Assembly: GCA_013214945.1 (NCBI GenBank)
Contig: JABSRT010000011.1
Span: 91,423 to 155,422, forward strand
Length of the DNA: 64,000 nt
Reading direction: 5' to 3'
Source: Gammaproteobacteria bacterium
GTDB lineage: Bacteria; Pseudomonadota; Gammaproteobacteria; Enterobacterales; Psychrobiaceae
Shown: positions 22,046-31,683 of the stretch, one piece after another
Numbering within the stretch: the first letter of the stretch is position 1
Layout: each line of letters starts with the position of its first letter
Made by a program: the position numbers and the translations under genes
Notes under the pieces: generated by a model
What the model was told of the DNA's origin: nothing
Seen by the model: only the letters and a program-made list of their open reading frames with translations
Database searches by the model: none

Positions 22046-22333
22046 ATGCAAATTAATCTAACTGGTCATCACGTAGAAATAACCGATTCTCTTCACGAAT
22101 ATGTACACAGTAAATTTGGGAAATTAGAACGCCATTTTGAACATATCAACAATGTGCATGTGGTACTTAATGTCGAAAAGCTCGAGCAAATTGCCGAGGC
22201 GACATTACACATCAATGGTGGCGAAGTCTTTGCCAATTCAACGCACGAAGATATGTACGCAGCCATCGATGCGTTAATCCATAAACTAGATCGTCAAATC
22301 ATTAAACACAAAGAGAAAATGACCAGACGTTAA
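22046..22333 (+). CDS. hpf: Ribosome hibernation promoting factor HPF
   Basis: This is a short-type HPF, 95 residues, which binds the 30S decoding region and helps form 100S dimers in stationary phase. Conserved parts are INLTGHHVEITDSLHEYVHSKF and the HEDMYAAIDALIHKLDRQIIKHKEK helix. The ATG at 22046 lies about 9 nt after a GGAGA site. An ATG at 22037 is too close to it. Confidence 0.95.
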   Translation: MQINLTGHHVEITDSLHEYVHSKFGKLERHFEHINNVHVVLNVEKLEQIAEATLHINGGEVFANSTHEDMYAAIDALIHKLDRQIIKHKEKMTRR

Positions 22334-22563
22334 TTATTATCCGAGCTGTTAGTTCAATACCCTAGCAGCTCGCCTTTATCCAGAACTCAGGTTAAGTAAC
22401 CATCAATCCGCTTTATGTTTGTCCTCTTTACTATATAATCTATTGCAAACAATTTATTACGCATTCGAGTAAGACCAATAGCTGCTTACGGATCTACGAT
22501 TCGCTAATCTCTTACTTTGAGCAATAAAACTCGATAGAAAAATTCATTTATAGGGAATTAACA
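22334..22563. other. hpf-rapZ spacer where ptsN would normally lie
   Basis: This 230-bp spacer is AT-rich with no coding frame. The usual gammaproteobacterial ptsN gene (about 450 bp) is absent from it, and I see no recognisable ptsN remnant on either strand. Confidence 0.7.
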
Positions 22564-23424
22564 GTGAAACTCACCATCGTCAGCGGTAGCTCAGGCTCAG
22601 GAAAAAGCGTTGCACTGCGCGTATTTGAAGATCTCGGATACTACTGTGTCGATAACCTGCCAATGAGTTTATTACTCGCTTTTGTGCAAAGTATGACTGA
22701 TATGAAGCAGTCGATTGCGGTAAGTTTAGACGTGAGAAATATTCCAAAAGATAAAGATGAATTCAATAAATTATTGACTCAACTGGCTGCAGAAGCACAG
22801 ATTGAAATTTTTTATCTAGACGCATCAAGCACTACCTTAATTAAACGCTACAGTGAAACCCGTCGGTTACACCCTTTAACTCAGGAGTGCTTAAGCTTAT
22901 CAGAAGCTGTCGCAGCGGAAAAAATACAGCTGCGCGAATTAGCTGAAATTGCCGACTTGAAAATTGATACCAGTAAACTGACCATTTATCAATTGAGCGA
23001 TTTAATTAAGCAGCGAGTGCTTGGTAAAAAATCGAATGAATTAGTGATCGTGTTTGAATCATTTGGTTTTAAATATGGCTTACCACGTGATGTCGATTTT
23101 GTATTTGATGTACGCTTTTTGCCAAACCCACATTGGATCCCCGAACTAAAGCCTTACACTGGACTAGATCGACCGGTGATTGAATACTTCGAACAACAAG
23201 CCGTTGTTGCCAAATTTCAACAACATATTGAATACTTCATCACGACTTGGTTACCCGATATTGAACGAAATAATCGCAGTTATTTAACCATAGCTATCGG
23301 TTGCACTGGCGGTCAGCATCGTTCTGTTTACATTGCACAGCAACTGGCTAAACATTTTTCATCCGGCAGCCATAGCGTCCAGATCCACCACAAGGAATTA
23401 AATAAAACCGGGACCATTGAATAA
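22564..23424 (+). CDS. rapZ: RNase adapter protein RapZ
   Basis: RapZ binds GlmZ/GlmY small RNAs and RNase E and senses glucosamine-6-phosphate, so it controls GlmS and cell-wall precursor supply. The 286-residue protein has a Walker A GSSGSGKS (residues 8-15), an FEDLGYYCVDNLP segment and the C-terminal RNA-binding part RSYLTIAIGCTGGQHRSVY. In E. coli it sits between ptsN and npr. Neither is here. Confidence 0.96.
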   Translation: MKLTIVSGSSGSGKSVALRVFEDLGYYCVDNLPMSLLLAFVQSMTDMKQSIAVSLDVRNIPKDKDEFNKLLTQLAAEAQIEIFYLDASSTTLIKRYSETRRLHPLTQECLSLSEAVAAEKIQLRELAEIADLKIDTSKLTIYQLSDLIKQRVLGKKSNELVIVFESFGFKYGLPRDVDFVFDVRFLPNPHWIPELKPYTGLDRPVIEYFEQQAVVAKFQQHIEYFITTWLPDIERNNRSYLTIAIGCTGGQHRSVYIAQQLAKHFSSGSHSVQIHHKELNKTGTIE

Positions 23425-23529
23425 TTCAGGCACAAACCTCAGTGCTAATAGCCCTGATAATCGTTAAATCGGCCAGATAATAAACCTCAGTAGGCTAGTC
23501 TGCTGAACCTAACCATAAGTGAAAAATCT

Positions 23530-24894
23530 ATGCCAGAAACAGTTGTCGAACAAGAACTTTCCAACCAACGCTTTGATCAAGTGCAGAACGCACTCAATAG
23601 TGGAATGTTCGTCCATGTTCGCCAAATGTTAATGGACATGCCTGCCTGTGATGCCGCTTTATTACTTGAGTCAACCCCACCCAAAAATCGTCAAATCATC
23701 TGGCAATTAGTCGATCCTGACGACCAAGGCGACATCCTTGAAGAACTCTCGGATGACGTTCAAAAAAGTATTTTAAAACAGATGCCGGCGCACGAGTTAG
23801 CCGCTGCAGCCGAAGGCATGGACACCGATGATATCACCGATGTCCTAAGAAGCTTGCCTGATAGCGTTTACCAAAAAGTGCTCAACGCTATGGATGAGCA
23901 AGACCGCCATCGAGTTGAAGCGGCCATGGCTTACGACGAAGATACCGCCGGCAGTATCATGAATACGGATACCGTGACCTTACGTCCTGATGTTAATCTT
24001 GATGTAGTTTTGCGCTATTTACGTTTGAAGGGTGAATTACCCGAAGCAACAGATATGTTATACGTGGTCAATAAGGATGATAAATTACTCGGCGGGGTAC
24101 CATTAGCCACACTAATCACCACCAATCCAAGTATGACCGTATCACAAGTGATGGATCGGACTATTGAAGCGATACCAGCCGAATTAGAAGATACTGAAGT
24201 GGCCAAACAGTTCGAACGACACAACTGGCTATCGGCTCCTGTTGTTGATCATGCTGGTAAGCTGCTTGGTCGAATCACCATTGATGATGTCGTTGATATT
24301 ATTCGTGAAGATGCAGAGCACTCAATGATGAGCCTCGCCGGTTTAGACGATGAAGAAGATACCTTTGCTCCGGTGATAAAAAGTACCTACAAACGTTCAT
24401 TGTGGCTCGGTATTAACTTACTGACCGCACTGGCCGCCGTCTCGGTCAGCGCATTATTTGAGCCCATTCTGGCCCAAATGGCCATTCTCGCTATTTTAAA
24501 TTCAATTGTGCCCAGCATGGGTGGTATTGCTGGCAATCAGACCCTTACCTTGATTATCCGTGGCATGGCACTTGGCCATATTGGTGACCGCAACAAGCGC
24601 TGGCTGATCGGAAAAGAACTAGCGATCGGGGTGTTGAATGGTTTAATTTGGGCACTTATTCTTTCGGTTGTCGTTGCTTGGTGGCAGCAAGATCTTAAGC
24701 TAGGCATGGTTATAGCGTTTGCTATGGTTGCCAACATGACCGCGGCAGGATTAGCTGGTGCCTTAATCCCACTTACCATGAAAAAAATAAATATCGACCC
24801 TGCGCTTGCTGGCGGCGTAGTACTGACTACCATCACTGATGTAGTGGGGATTTTTGCTTTTTTAGGTACAGCAACCCTCGCCTACGCCAACTAG
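23530..24894 (+). CDS. mgtE: Magnesium transporter MgtE
   Basis: This 454-residue MgtE channel has an N-terminal superhelical MgtE_N domain (about residues 30-135), two CBS domains (about 140-265) and a C-terminal pore domain with five predicted membrane helices (about 290-450). Cytosolic Mg2+ binding by the N and CBS domains closes the pore. The conserved PSMGGIAGNQTLTLIIRG pore segment is visible. The rapZ-mgtE neighbourhood also occurs in related Alteromonadales. Confidence 0.96.
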   Translation: MPETVVEQELSNQRFDQVQNALNSGMFVHVRQMLMDMPACDAALLLESTPPKNRQIIWQLVDPDDQGDILEELSDDVQKSILKQMPAHELAAAAEGMDTDDITDVLRSLPDSVYQKVLNAMDEQDRHRVEAAMAYDEDTAGSIMNTDTVTLRPDVNLDVVLRYLRLKGELPEATDMLYVVNKDDKLLGGVPLATLITTNPSMTVSQVMDRTIEAIPAELEDTEVAKQFERHNWLSAPVVDHAGKLLGRITIDDVVDIIREDAEHSMMSLAGLDDEEDTFAPVIKSTYKRSLWLGINLLTALAAVSVSALFEPILAQMAILAILNSIVPSMGGIAGNQTLTLIIRGMALGHIGDRNKRWLIGKELAIGVLNGLIWALILSVVVAWWQQDLKLGMVIAFAMVANMTAAGLAGALIPLTMKKINIDPALAGGVVLTTITDVVGIFAFLGTATLAYAN

Positions 24895-25231
24895 ATCTAC
24901 CGTTACTTACCTGATTTAACCCCAAGTAGCTAACGGCAACAGCTATGTTATCTCATCGCTGTTGCCGCCAAGATTCAATTTAAATGCCCAACATCAGTGC
25001 CTATTATTCCATTTGGCTATAAGCTCACAGTATTTTATTTTAACAAAGATGCAACATAATCAAACGTTAGTTTCATTTTTTTGCTAACCTAGCCAATTGC
25101 ATCAACGTTTGAGAGCATTGTGTGATAATAATAAAAATAATTTACCACAAGCTAGGCCTATCTATGCTGAACAACATAAACCAAGAACATTTCAATCATT
25201 GGTTTTTACGAAATATCAAGGGTAAAGTCCA
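24895..25231. other. Intergenic region before the chemoreceptor gene
   Basis: The left part holds a hairpin (CGGCAACAGC at 24934-24943 with its complement at 24958-24967, 14-nt loop) without a T-run. The right part contains a 23-codon open frame (25164-25235) overlapping the mcp start. The rest is AT-rich and must carry the mcp promoter. Confidence 0.6.
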
Positions 25232-25235
25232 ATGA
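25164..25235 (+). CDS. Possible 23-residue leader peptide overlapping mcp
   Basis: A short frame starting [10 protein letters not shown] ends in TGA that overlaps the mcp ATG as ATGA. Its ribosome site is weak and mcp has its own AAGGG site, so this may be a chance frame. The exact overlap is what makes it worth noting. Confidence 0.25.
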   Translation: MLNNINQEHFNHWFLRNIKGKVQ

Positions 25236-27253
25236 AGCTAACTGTCGCTAGTCGAATTATTGGTGGGTTTGGAATTATCTCGCTACTGATTATCACAACA
25301 ACCTTAGGTGCCATCCTAAACCTTTGGTATATAAAACAAGACACGGTTAAAGCCAGAGATGTTGCATTACCGATGTTGCAACTGAGCAATAAGCTGCAAA
25401 CACAGTTAATCGAAATTGAACGATTTTCAGTACTATCATATTACAGCTTTACCCCGCCACAACTGCAAGCTGAAAGAGCGCAGCAGACAACAGCACAAAC
25501 TCAGTTTTCAGCGCTGCTGCTTGAGCTCAAGCAACTGCACTTGAGAGACAATCAGTTGCCAAGCTATATTGAGCCACTAAATAAAGCTATCGACTCGGTA
25601 GTAAAAAGTACTCAGCTGCTCCATCAAGTGATGAGCACCAAGCTTAAGCTAACAACTAACCTGTCCGAACGAATGGCCGAATTAAACGATAGCTTTTATG
25701 AGACCAGTGGTTACTTGCTCGATATTATAGATATAGAGAGTGAAGAGAATCAGCCTCTTGAATTTGTTATCGGCATGGCCAATAATTTAGACGTGATGTT
25801 AGCAACAACGTTGCAAATCGCTAAAGATCTTCATTTGGCTAACAATGCCGACAGCATTGAGCTACTCACTCAACAATTGGCCGGCAGCTATAGCGACTTA
25901 AGATTAAAATATGATTTTATGGCCGACAGGATTGGCGGAGTACTTGAGCAAGAATTAATTAACAACTTGCAGGCAGCATTTGAGCACAGCGCAATATTTA
26001 TCGCTCCGACAACGACGATTAGTATTGATAAACAACAATTATCACAGAACATCGCCCAAGCTAAAAAACGCTACCACGCAGTAGATATCCACGTAGCCCA
26101 AACGAAGCAGCATCTAACGCAGTTACTAACCCTTGCAAGCAGTACGGCAATGCAAGCACAGCAACAAGTCATAAATAATGTTGATCGCAGCACCCAGCAG
26201 GCAATTGCAATAGTGATCATCGCTATTTTATTTGCAATCGCCATTGCTTGGGCCACTATCCGACGAATTTTAACGCCACTAAATCAGATTAATGGCGTTC
26301 TTAAAACGTTAGCTAATGGTGATTTGTCTCGGCAAGTCAAGGTCGACTCTAACGACGAATTTATGCAACTGGCTGACAATATCAATCAGCTCAGTAGTAA
26401 GCTTAGATCCCTCATTAATGGGATCACTCATCGAGCTAGCCTATTAACCGCTGAAGCCGAGCAAACGTCTCACACCACCGATCAAACGGCAATCGCCATG
26501 GTACTGCAACAAACTGAAGTCGATAAGGTCGCAGCGGCAACCAATCAATTAACCTCCAGCGCGAATCAAGTATCTAGTCACGCCAACAACACCTTAATTG
26601 AAATAAAACATGCGAGCGAACAAGCGGTTAGTTTGGCCAGTGTCTTAGAGCAGAGCCGCCACACCATTAGCTCGTTGGACAGCGACATAAGTTCGGCATC
26701 AACCGTAATCCATAAACTACATGACGACAGTACTAACATTGGGTCGATTGTTGGGGTCATTCGCGGGATCGCCGAACAAACAAATTTGCTGGCGCTAAAT
26801 GCAGCAATTGAGGCAGCTCGAGCTGGCGAACAAGGGCGTGGTTTTGCCGTTGTCGCTGACGAGGTCAGAAGTTTAGCCAATCGAACTCAACGTTCAACTA
26901 ATGAAATCCAGTCAATGATTGAACTGATCCAATCAGGGGCCCAGCAAGCTGTTGCCGTGATGGAGGCCAGTCAACAACGTACTAAACTTTGCGTGACCGA
27001 AACACAAAACACAACTAGAGATTTAGAGCTAATGAGCATTTCGTTGCAACAAGCAGATGAGATGAGCTTAAAGATTACCCTAGCGACTGAACAACAAAAT
27101 ATCGTTTCCAAGCAAATATCACAGCGGTTAGATCAGATTGTTCAAATCGCCAAAACGACTTCACTGGGCGCTCAACAAACGTCTGATTCTAATCGTCAGT
27201 TAATCTTACTCGCAGAAGAGCTTCAGTCTTCAGCGGAAAAATTCTCGACCTAG
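25232..27253 (+). CDS. Methyl-accepting chemotaxis protein
   Basis: This 673-residue transmembrane chemoreceptor has a first membrane helix (about residues 8-32), a periplasmic helical ligand domain of about 290 residues, a second helix (about 325-343, [15 protein letters not shown]), a HAMP domain and a cytoplasmic signalling coiled coil. The signalling tip [32 protein letters not shown] is intact, in two parts of the strand. There is no CheR-tethering pentapeptide at the C-terminus. The ligand cannot be told from sequence. It stands alone, without che genes nearby. Confidence 0.95.
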   Translation: MKLTVASRIIGGFGIISLLIITTTLGAILNLWYIKQDTVKARDVALPMLQLSNKLQTQLIEIERFSVLSYYSFTPPQLQAERAQQTTAQTQFSALLLELKQLHLRDNQLPSYIEPLNKAIDSVVKSTQLLHQVMSTKLKLTTNLSERMAELNDSFYETSGYLLDIIDIESEENQPLEFVIGMANNLDVMLATTLQIAKDLHLANNADSIELLTQQLAGSYSDLRLKYDFMADRIGGVLEQELINNLQAAFEHSAIFIAPTTTISIDKQQLSQNIAQAKKRYHAVDIHVAQTKQHLTQLLTLASSTAMQAQQQVINNVDRSTQQAIAIVIIAILFAIAIAWATIRRILTPLNQINGVLKTLANGDLSRQVKVDSNDEFMQLADNINQLSSKLRSLINGITHRASLLTAEAEQTSHTTDQTAIAMVLQQTEVDKVAAATNQLTSSANQVSSHANNTLIEIKHASEQAVSLASVLEQSRHTISSLDSDISSASTVIHKLHDDSTNIGSIVGVIRGIAEQTNLLALNAAIEAARAGEQGRGFAVVADEVRSLANRTQRSTNEIQSMIELIQSGAQQAVAVMEASQQRTKLCVTETQNTTRDLELMSISLQQADEMSLKITLATEQQNIVSKQISQRLDQIVQIAKTTSLGAQQTSDSNRQLILLAEELQSSAEKFST

Positions 27254-27292
27254 AATTAAGATACCCCTTAAGATCTATCTGTCTATTTTGGA

Positions 27293-27324
27293 CATAAAAA
27301 AAGCCACTTTATTACTAAAGTGGC
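27293..27324 (-). terminator. Rho-independent terminator of pmbA
   Basis: The stem GCCACTTT (27303-27310) pairs with AAAGTGGC (27317-27324). On the minus strand a run of seven T follows. It lies just after the pmbA stop. Confidence 0.9.
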
Positions 27325-27343
27325 CTTAACAAATCAATTGTTG

Positions 27344-28687
27344 TTAGCTGCCTGCAATTTTCATATTCTCAAGTAAAATTGAGCCACACAAAGTACTCTT
27401 GCGCAAATCAACGTCACCAGCAATCGCGACAATATTACGATACATATCTTTGAGGTTACCAGCGATAGTAATTTCATGCACTGGGTATTGAATAACGCCA
27501 TTTTCAACCCAGAAGCCAGCGGCGCCACGCGAGTAATCACCCGTGATGATATTAACCGAAGAGCCCATTAAGTCGGTCACTAATAAACCCGTGCCCATTT
27601 GCTTTAATAGTGCTGCTTGGTCTGGCACCGTATGATCGATTAACCAAGTATGCGTGCCGCCAGCGTGACCGGTTGGTACCAAGTCTAATTTTCGGCCGGC
27701 GTAACTGGTGATCAAGAAGCTTTTAAGGATGCCCGCCTCGATAATATCGAGATCTTTAGTACTAACCCCTTCATGATCGAAGGGGGTAGAGGCCAAGTGG
27801 CCCAATAAATGCGGACGCTCAGCTATATTTAACCATGACGGGAAAATTTGGGTGTCGAGGCCGTCTAACAACCAAGTCGCTTTGCGGTATAAGCTGCCGC
27901 CACTAATTGCACTGACTAAATGACCGAAAAATCCTGAAGCTAATTCACCACAAATAATCACCGGCACTGACATGGTATTAAGCTTTTTCGCCCCGAGTCG
28001 CGCTAAGGTTCTTTCACTAGCCTCGCGGCCAACAGATTCGGCCGTCGCTAAGCGATCAGGGTAACGTGATACCGTGTATTGATAATCGCGTTCCATCTCG
28101 CCATTTTGCTCGCCGATACTGACGCAAGACAAACTATGACGAGAACTAAGGTAACCCTCAAGTAAGCCATGACTATTGCCATAAACTCTGACGCCTTGGT
28201 GTGAACTATAAGACGCGCCATCTGAATTAGTGATCCGTGAATCAAGTGACAATGCTGCGTCTTCCGCGGCCAATGCCAGATCAATACCATACTGAGGCTC
28301 AAGCGACCCAGGGTGGAATAATTCAAGGTCTGGTGGGGTTTTTACCATAAATTGTGGATCGGCTAAGCCGTTAAACATGTCTTCTTCGGTATGCTTAGCA
28401 ATGCTAATAGCAGCAGCAACCGCGCTCTCAATTGCTTGCTCGCTTAAATCAGACGTTGAACTACTTCCCTTACGGTTACCACAATAAACACTGATGCCTA
28501 ACGCGCCATCATGGTTAAACTCGACCGTTTCAACTTCTCGTAATCGCGTAGAAACACTAATGCCTGTTTGCTTGCTCATAGAGACTTCGGCGGTAGTTGC
28601 CCCTTTGGCCTTAGCGAGCTCTAATGCTTTGGCTACCGAAGCCTTTAAACGGGTGAGTTCGTTGTTCATGTCGTTATTTTGATCCAC
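27344..28687 (-). CDS. pmbA: Metalloprotease-related protein PmbA (TldE)
   Basis: PmbA/TldE forms a heterodimer with TldD that trims unfolded peptides; in E. coli it matures microcin B17 and degrades CcdA. The 447-residue protein has the U62 family fold but lacks the HExxxH metal motif present in TldD, as expected for this subunit. Typical segments are DHEGVSTKDLDIIEAGILKSFL and NIITGDYSRGAAGFWVENG. It is divergent from darP, with tldD on the other side of darP. Confidence 0.95.
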   Translation of the reverse strand: MDQNNDMNNELTRLKASVAKALELAKAKGATTAEVSMSKQTGISVSTRLREVETVEFNHDGALGISVYCGNRKGSSSTSDLSEQAIESAVAAAISIAKHTEEDMFNGLADPQFMVKTPPDLELFHPGSLEPQYGIDLALAAEDAALSLDSRITNSDGASYSSHQGVRVYGNSHGLLEGYLSSRHSLSCVSIGEQNGEMERDYQYTVSRYPDRLATAESVGREASERTLARLGAKKLNTMSVPVIICGELASGFFGHLVSAISGGSLYRKATWLLDGLDTQIFPSWLNIAERPHLLGHLASTPFDHEGVSTKDLDIIEAGILKSFLITSYAGRKLDLVPTGHAGGTHTWLIDHTVPDQAALLKQMGTGLLVTDLMGSSVNIITGDYSRGAAGFWVENGVIQYPVHEITIAGNLKDMYRNIVAIAGDVDLRKSTLCGSILLENMKIAGS

Positions 28688-28783
28688 AAGGCATTCCTAT
28701 CGATTGAGTTATCGTTATCTTAACATGGCTGTGACGCTTAATAGTGATATAATATATTTTTACCTAATAGTTAACGAGCAACC

Positions 28784-29317
28784 ATGAGCACAAAATCACA
28801 CAGTACCACAGAGTTAGAGGACGACGACTGGGTCAGCAAAAGCGAAAAGAAACGCCAAGCTGAGGATATGCAGGTCACAGCTCGTGCACTAATGAAATTG
28901 TCGGACAATCAGCGTAAAAAAATTCCGATGAGTGATGATTTGCAAGCGGCGATTATCCTAGCTATCAAGATAAAAAACACGAAAGAAGGTTTCCGTCGCC
29001 AAATGCAGCTCGTGGCAAAAATATTACGTAATAACGAAGTTGACGCAATCAAAAAAGCAATTGGTGAATTTGATTTACGCCATAAGCGCTCTGACGTTGC
29101 AGCAATGAAAGTAGAGCTAGTGCGTGACGCCATGCTGAAAAAAGGTGATGACGCTGTTAACGATTTTATTAGTAACCATCCGAGTGCTGATCGCCAAAAA
29201 TTGCGCCAGCTAATCCGCCAAGCCAATAAAGAAGCGGCAGCGGAGAAACCAGCGAAGGCTGCTAAAGAGTTGTTTCAATACCTTAGACAAATCACTACAG
29301 AGTCAGCGCAGAGCTAA
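28784..29317 (+). CDS. darP: Dual-action ribosomal maturation protein DarP (YjgA)
   Basis: This 177-residue, highly charged helical DUF615 protein matches YjgA/DarP, a 50S assembly factor that stabilises late precursors. It opens with an acidic N-terminus (ELEDDDWVSKSEKKRQAE) and carries the KIPMSDDLQAAIILA core. It lies between pmbA and tldD and shares a bidirectional terminator with tldD. Confidence 0.94.
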   Translation: MSTKSHSTTELEDDDWVSKSEKKRQAEDMQVTARALMKLSDNQRKKIPMSDDLQAAIILAIKIKNTKEGFRRQMQLVAKILRNNEVDAIKKAIGEFDLRHKRSDVAAMKVELVRDAMLKKGDDAVNDFISNHPSADRQKLRQLIRQANKEAAAEKPAKAAKELFQYLRQITTESAQS

Positions 29318-29344
29318 CTCGGCCATTTCTATCGTGTTACATTT

Positions 29345-29378
29345 ACAAAAAAGCCGCTCATATGAGCGGCTTTTTTAT
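29345..29378. terminator. Bidirectional terminator between darP and tldD
   Basis: The perfect palindrome GCCGCTCATATGAGCGGC (29353-29370) is flanked by A-run and T-run, and it sits between convergent genes. Confidence 0.93.
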
Positions 29379-29381
29379 TGA

Positions 29382-30842
29382 TTACTCGGTACCGCCGACG
29401 GTGATTTTATCAATTTTTACCGTTGGCTGACCAACGCCTACTGGTACGCTTTGACCGTCTTTACCACAAACGCCAACACCGGGGTCGAGCTGCATATCAT
29501 TGCCCAACATTGATATCTGCTGCATCGCTTCAATACCACTGCCAATCAAGGTTGCCCCTTTAACAGCATCGGTGATCTCACCATTTTTAATTAAGTAAGC
29601 TTCAGAAGCCGAGAAAACAAACTTACCCGAGGTAATATCGACTTGACCGCCGCCGAAATTAGGCGCATATAAACCATTTTCAATACTCGCAATAATGTCC
29701 TTGGGATCAGACTGACCACCCAGCATAAAAGTATTGGTCATGCGAGGAATTGGTAAAGAAGCATAAGACTCGCGTCGACCGTTACCAGTGCTTACCGTGT
29801 CCATTAAACGCGCGTTGTGTTTGTCCATCATATATCCTTTTAGGATACCTTCCTCGATCAACACATTACGCTGACCAGCCACACCTTCATCGTCAATATT
29901 GATCGAACCACGACGGCCACTTAAACTGCCATCGTCAATAATAGTACACAGTGGTGATGTCACCTGCTGACCAATTTTACCACTAAACGCTGATGATCCC
30001 TTGCGGTTAAAATCACCTTCAAGGCCATGACCTACTGCCTCATGTAATAATACCGCCGGCCAACCAGGCCCAAGTACTACCGGCATGCTACCGGCAGGCG
30101 CATCGATAGCCGTTAAATTGACTAACGCTTGACGGACCGCTTCTTCGGCATAAGTTTCAAGTCGGACCTTACCGTTAACAACTTCGAGGAAGAACCGATA
30201 ATCGGTACGAGCGCCACCACCGGCACTACCGCGTTCACGCTTGCCGTTATCGTCGACAATAACACTACAATTTAAGCGAACTAATGGCCGAATATCCGCG
30301 GCTAAAGTGCCATCTGTCGCCGCCACTAATATTTCTTCATAAACCCCAGAAATACTCGCAACCACTTGAGTTACCCGTGGATCTTGCGCTCGAGCATGCT
30401 GATCTAATCGTCTTAGCATATCGAGTTTTTCAACTTCGCTCATTAATGCTAAAGGATCAATATACTGATACGCATGATCGTTCGAACTTTTTTGCCAAGC
30501 CTTAACCGTGCCATTACAGCCCGCGCTGGCAATGCCGCGCGCAGAAGTAACACTAAGGTCAATCGAACGGTTATTGATTTCGTCGGCATAAGCAAAACCG
30601 GTTTTATCATCGACAATTGCTCGAACACCGACCCCACGCTCGATATTAAAACTACCATCTTTAATAATGCCGTCTTCGAGCAACCAAGATTCATGGCGCG
30701 ATGCTTGAAAATATAAATCACCAAAGTCAATTTTGTGCTGATACATCTTATTGAGATGGTCTTGCAATTGATCAACGGTTAAGCCAGCCGGCTTCAGTAA
30801 AGATGACTGAACTTGCTCAAAGGTATTGCTATTAAATGTCAT
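29382..30842 (-). CDS. tldD: Metalloprotease TldD
   Basis: TldD is the catalytic subunit of the TldD/PmbA protease. The 486-residue protein has the zinc site [11 protein letters not shown] (HExxxH) about residue 265 and a C-terminal Cys ([15 protein letters not shown]). These features are conserved in the U62 family. It lies 10 bp downstream of the nitrilase gene, at the end of the mre-maf-rng-yhdP run, a common gammaproteobacterial order. Confidence 0.96.
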   Translation of the reverse strand: MTFNSNTFEQVQSSLLKPAGLTVDQLQDHLNKMYQHKIDFGDLYFQASRHESWLLEDGIIKDGSFNIERGVGVRAIVDDKTGFAYADEINNRSIDLSVTSARGIASAGCNGTVKAWQKSSNDHAYQYIDPLALMSEVEKLDMLRRLDQHARAQDPRVTQVVASISGVYEEILVAATDGTLAADIRPLVRLNCSVIVDDNGKRERGSAGGGARTDYRFFLEVVNGKVRLETYAEEAVRQALVNLTAIDAPAGSMPVVLGPGWPAVLLHEAVGHGLEGDFNRKGSSAFSGKIGQQVTSPLCTIIDDGSLSGRRGSINIDDEGVAGQRNVLIEEGILKGYMMDKHNARLMDTVSTGNGRRESYASLPIPRMTNTFMLGGQSDPKDIIASIENGLYAPNFGGGQVDITSGKFVFSASEAYLIKNGEITDAVKGATLIGSGIEAMQQISMLGNDMQLDPGVGVCGKDGQSVPVGVGQPTVKIDKITVGGTE

Positions 30843-30852
30843 AGAGTTCTCA

Positions 30853-31683
30853 TTATGTTAATTGAGCCAAGGTAAAACGTTCTTGCTCAATCATTGGCAT
30901 TTTTTGTTGGATAGCATGTTGCATATCACGATTTAACGGGCAAGCGACAGCACCTATGCCAGCGGCCAGCTGAGCAGTAATCTCACCCCATGGGTTAACA
31001 ATCATCGAATGTCCCCAAGTTTCTCGGCCATTAGCATGGGTTCCGCCCTGGTTTGACGCCACCATATAACACTGATTTTCAATCGCTCTGGCGCGCAATA
31101 ACAACTCCCAGTGTGCTTGCCCAGTTATCTTAGTGAATGCACTTGGCAGCACAAAAATATCCGCACCAGCATGGCGCATAGCTCTAAACAAGCTGCTAAA
31201 GCGTAAATCATAACACACCGCCATGCCAATGCGGCCAAATGGCGTATCGATCACGCTAATGTGCTGTCCTGGCTGGGTATTGTCAGATTCACGATAACTG
31301 CCAATACCGTCGGCAACATCGACATCAAATAAATGAATTTTATTATATTGTGCGATCACTTTACCTTGCGGATCAATCAACAAACTGGCGGCGAGACTTC
31401 GGCCATCATCCGCTTGCAGTGGAATGGTGCCTGCCACGAGGTAAACATTAAATTGGCGAGCCAATGCGACTAAGGCTGCTTGCATCTTGCCTTCACCCGC
31501 TGGCTCAGCAAATGTTTTTATTTGTGCTTCGCTGCGACCAAACATTAAGCAGCACTCAGGCAATACCACCAACAGTTCGCCGCTGGGGCAGTCACTGCGC
31601 AGTGTCTGTAGCTGTTGGCTAATTTGTGTGATGTTTTGATCGATATCAGGTGTTGATATTAATTGAATTACGGCTAGGTTCAC
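30853..31683 (-). CDS. Carbon-nitrogen hydrolase, Nit family (probable deaminated glutathione amidase)
   Basis: This 276-residue nitrilase-superfamily hydrolase has the Glu-Lys-Cys triad: Glu in VLPECC, Lys in YNKIHLFD and Cys in [10 protein letters not shown]. The VCYDLRF form resembles Nit1-type deaminated glutathione amidase, which repairs the side product of transaminases. The specificity is an inference. It starts at a GTG overlapping the yhdP stop by 4 bp, so the two are probably coupled. Confidence 0.88.
   Translation of the reverse strand: MNLAVIQLISTPDIDQNITQISQQLQTLRSDCPSGELLVVLPECCLMFGRSEAQIKTFAEPAGEGKMQAALVALARQFNVYLVAGTIPLQADDGRSLAASLLIDPQGKVIAQYNKIHLFDVDVADGIGSYRESDNTQPGQHISVIDTPFGRIGMAVCYDLRFSSLFRAMRHAGADIFVLPSAFTKITGQAHWELLLRARAIENQCYMVASNQGGTHANGRETWGHSMIVNPWGEITAQLAAGIGAVACPLNRDMQHAIQQKMPMIEQERFTLAQLT

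Noticed and set aside
27344..28687. PmbA lacking the HExxxH zinc site as a defect
   Set aside because: PmbA/TldE subunits lack the site naturally; TldD carries it and is intact here.
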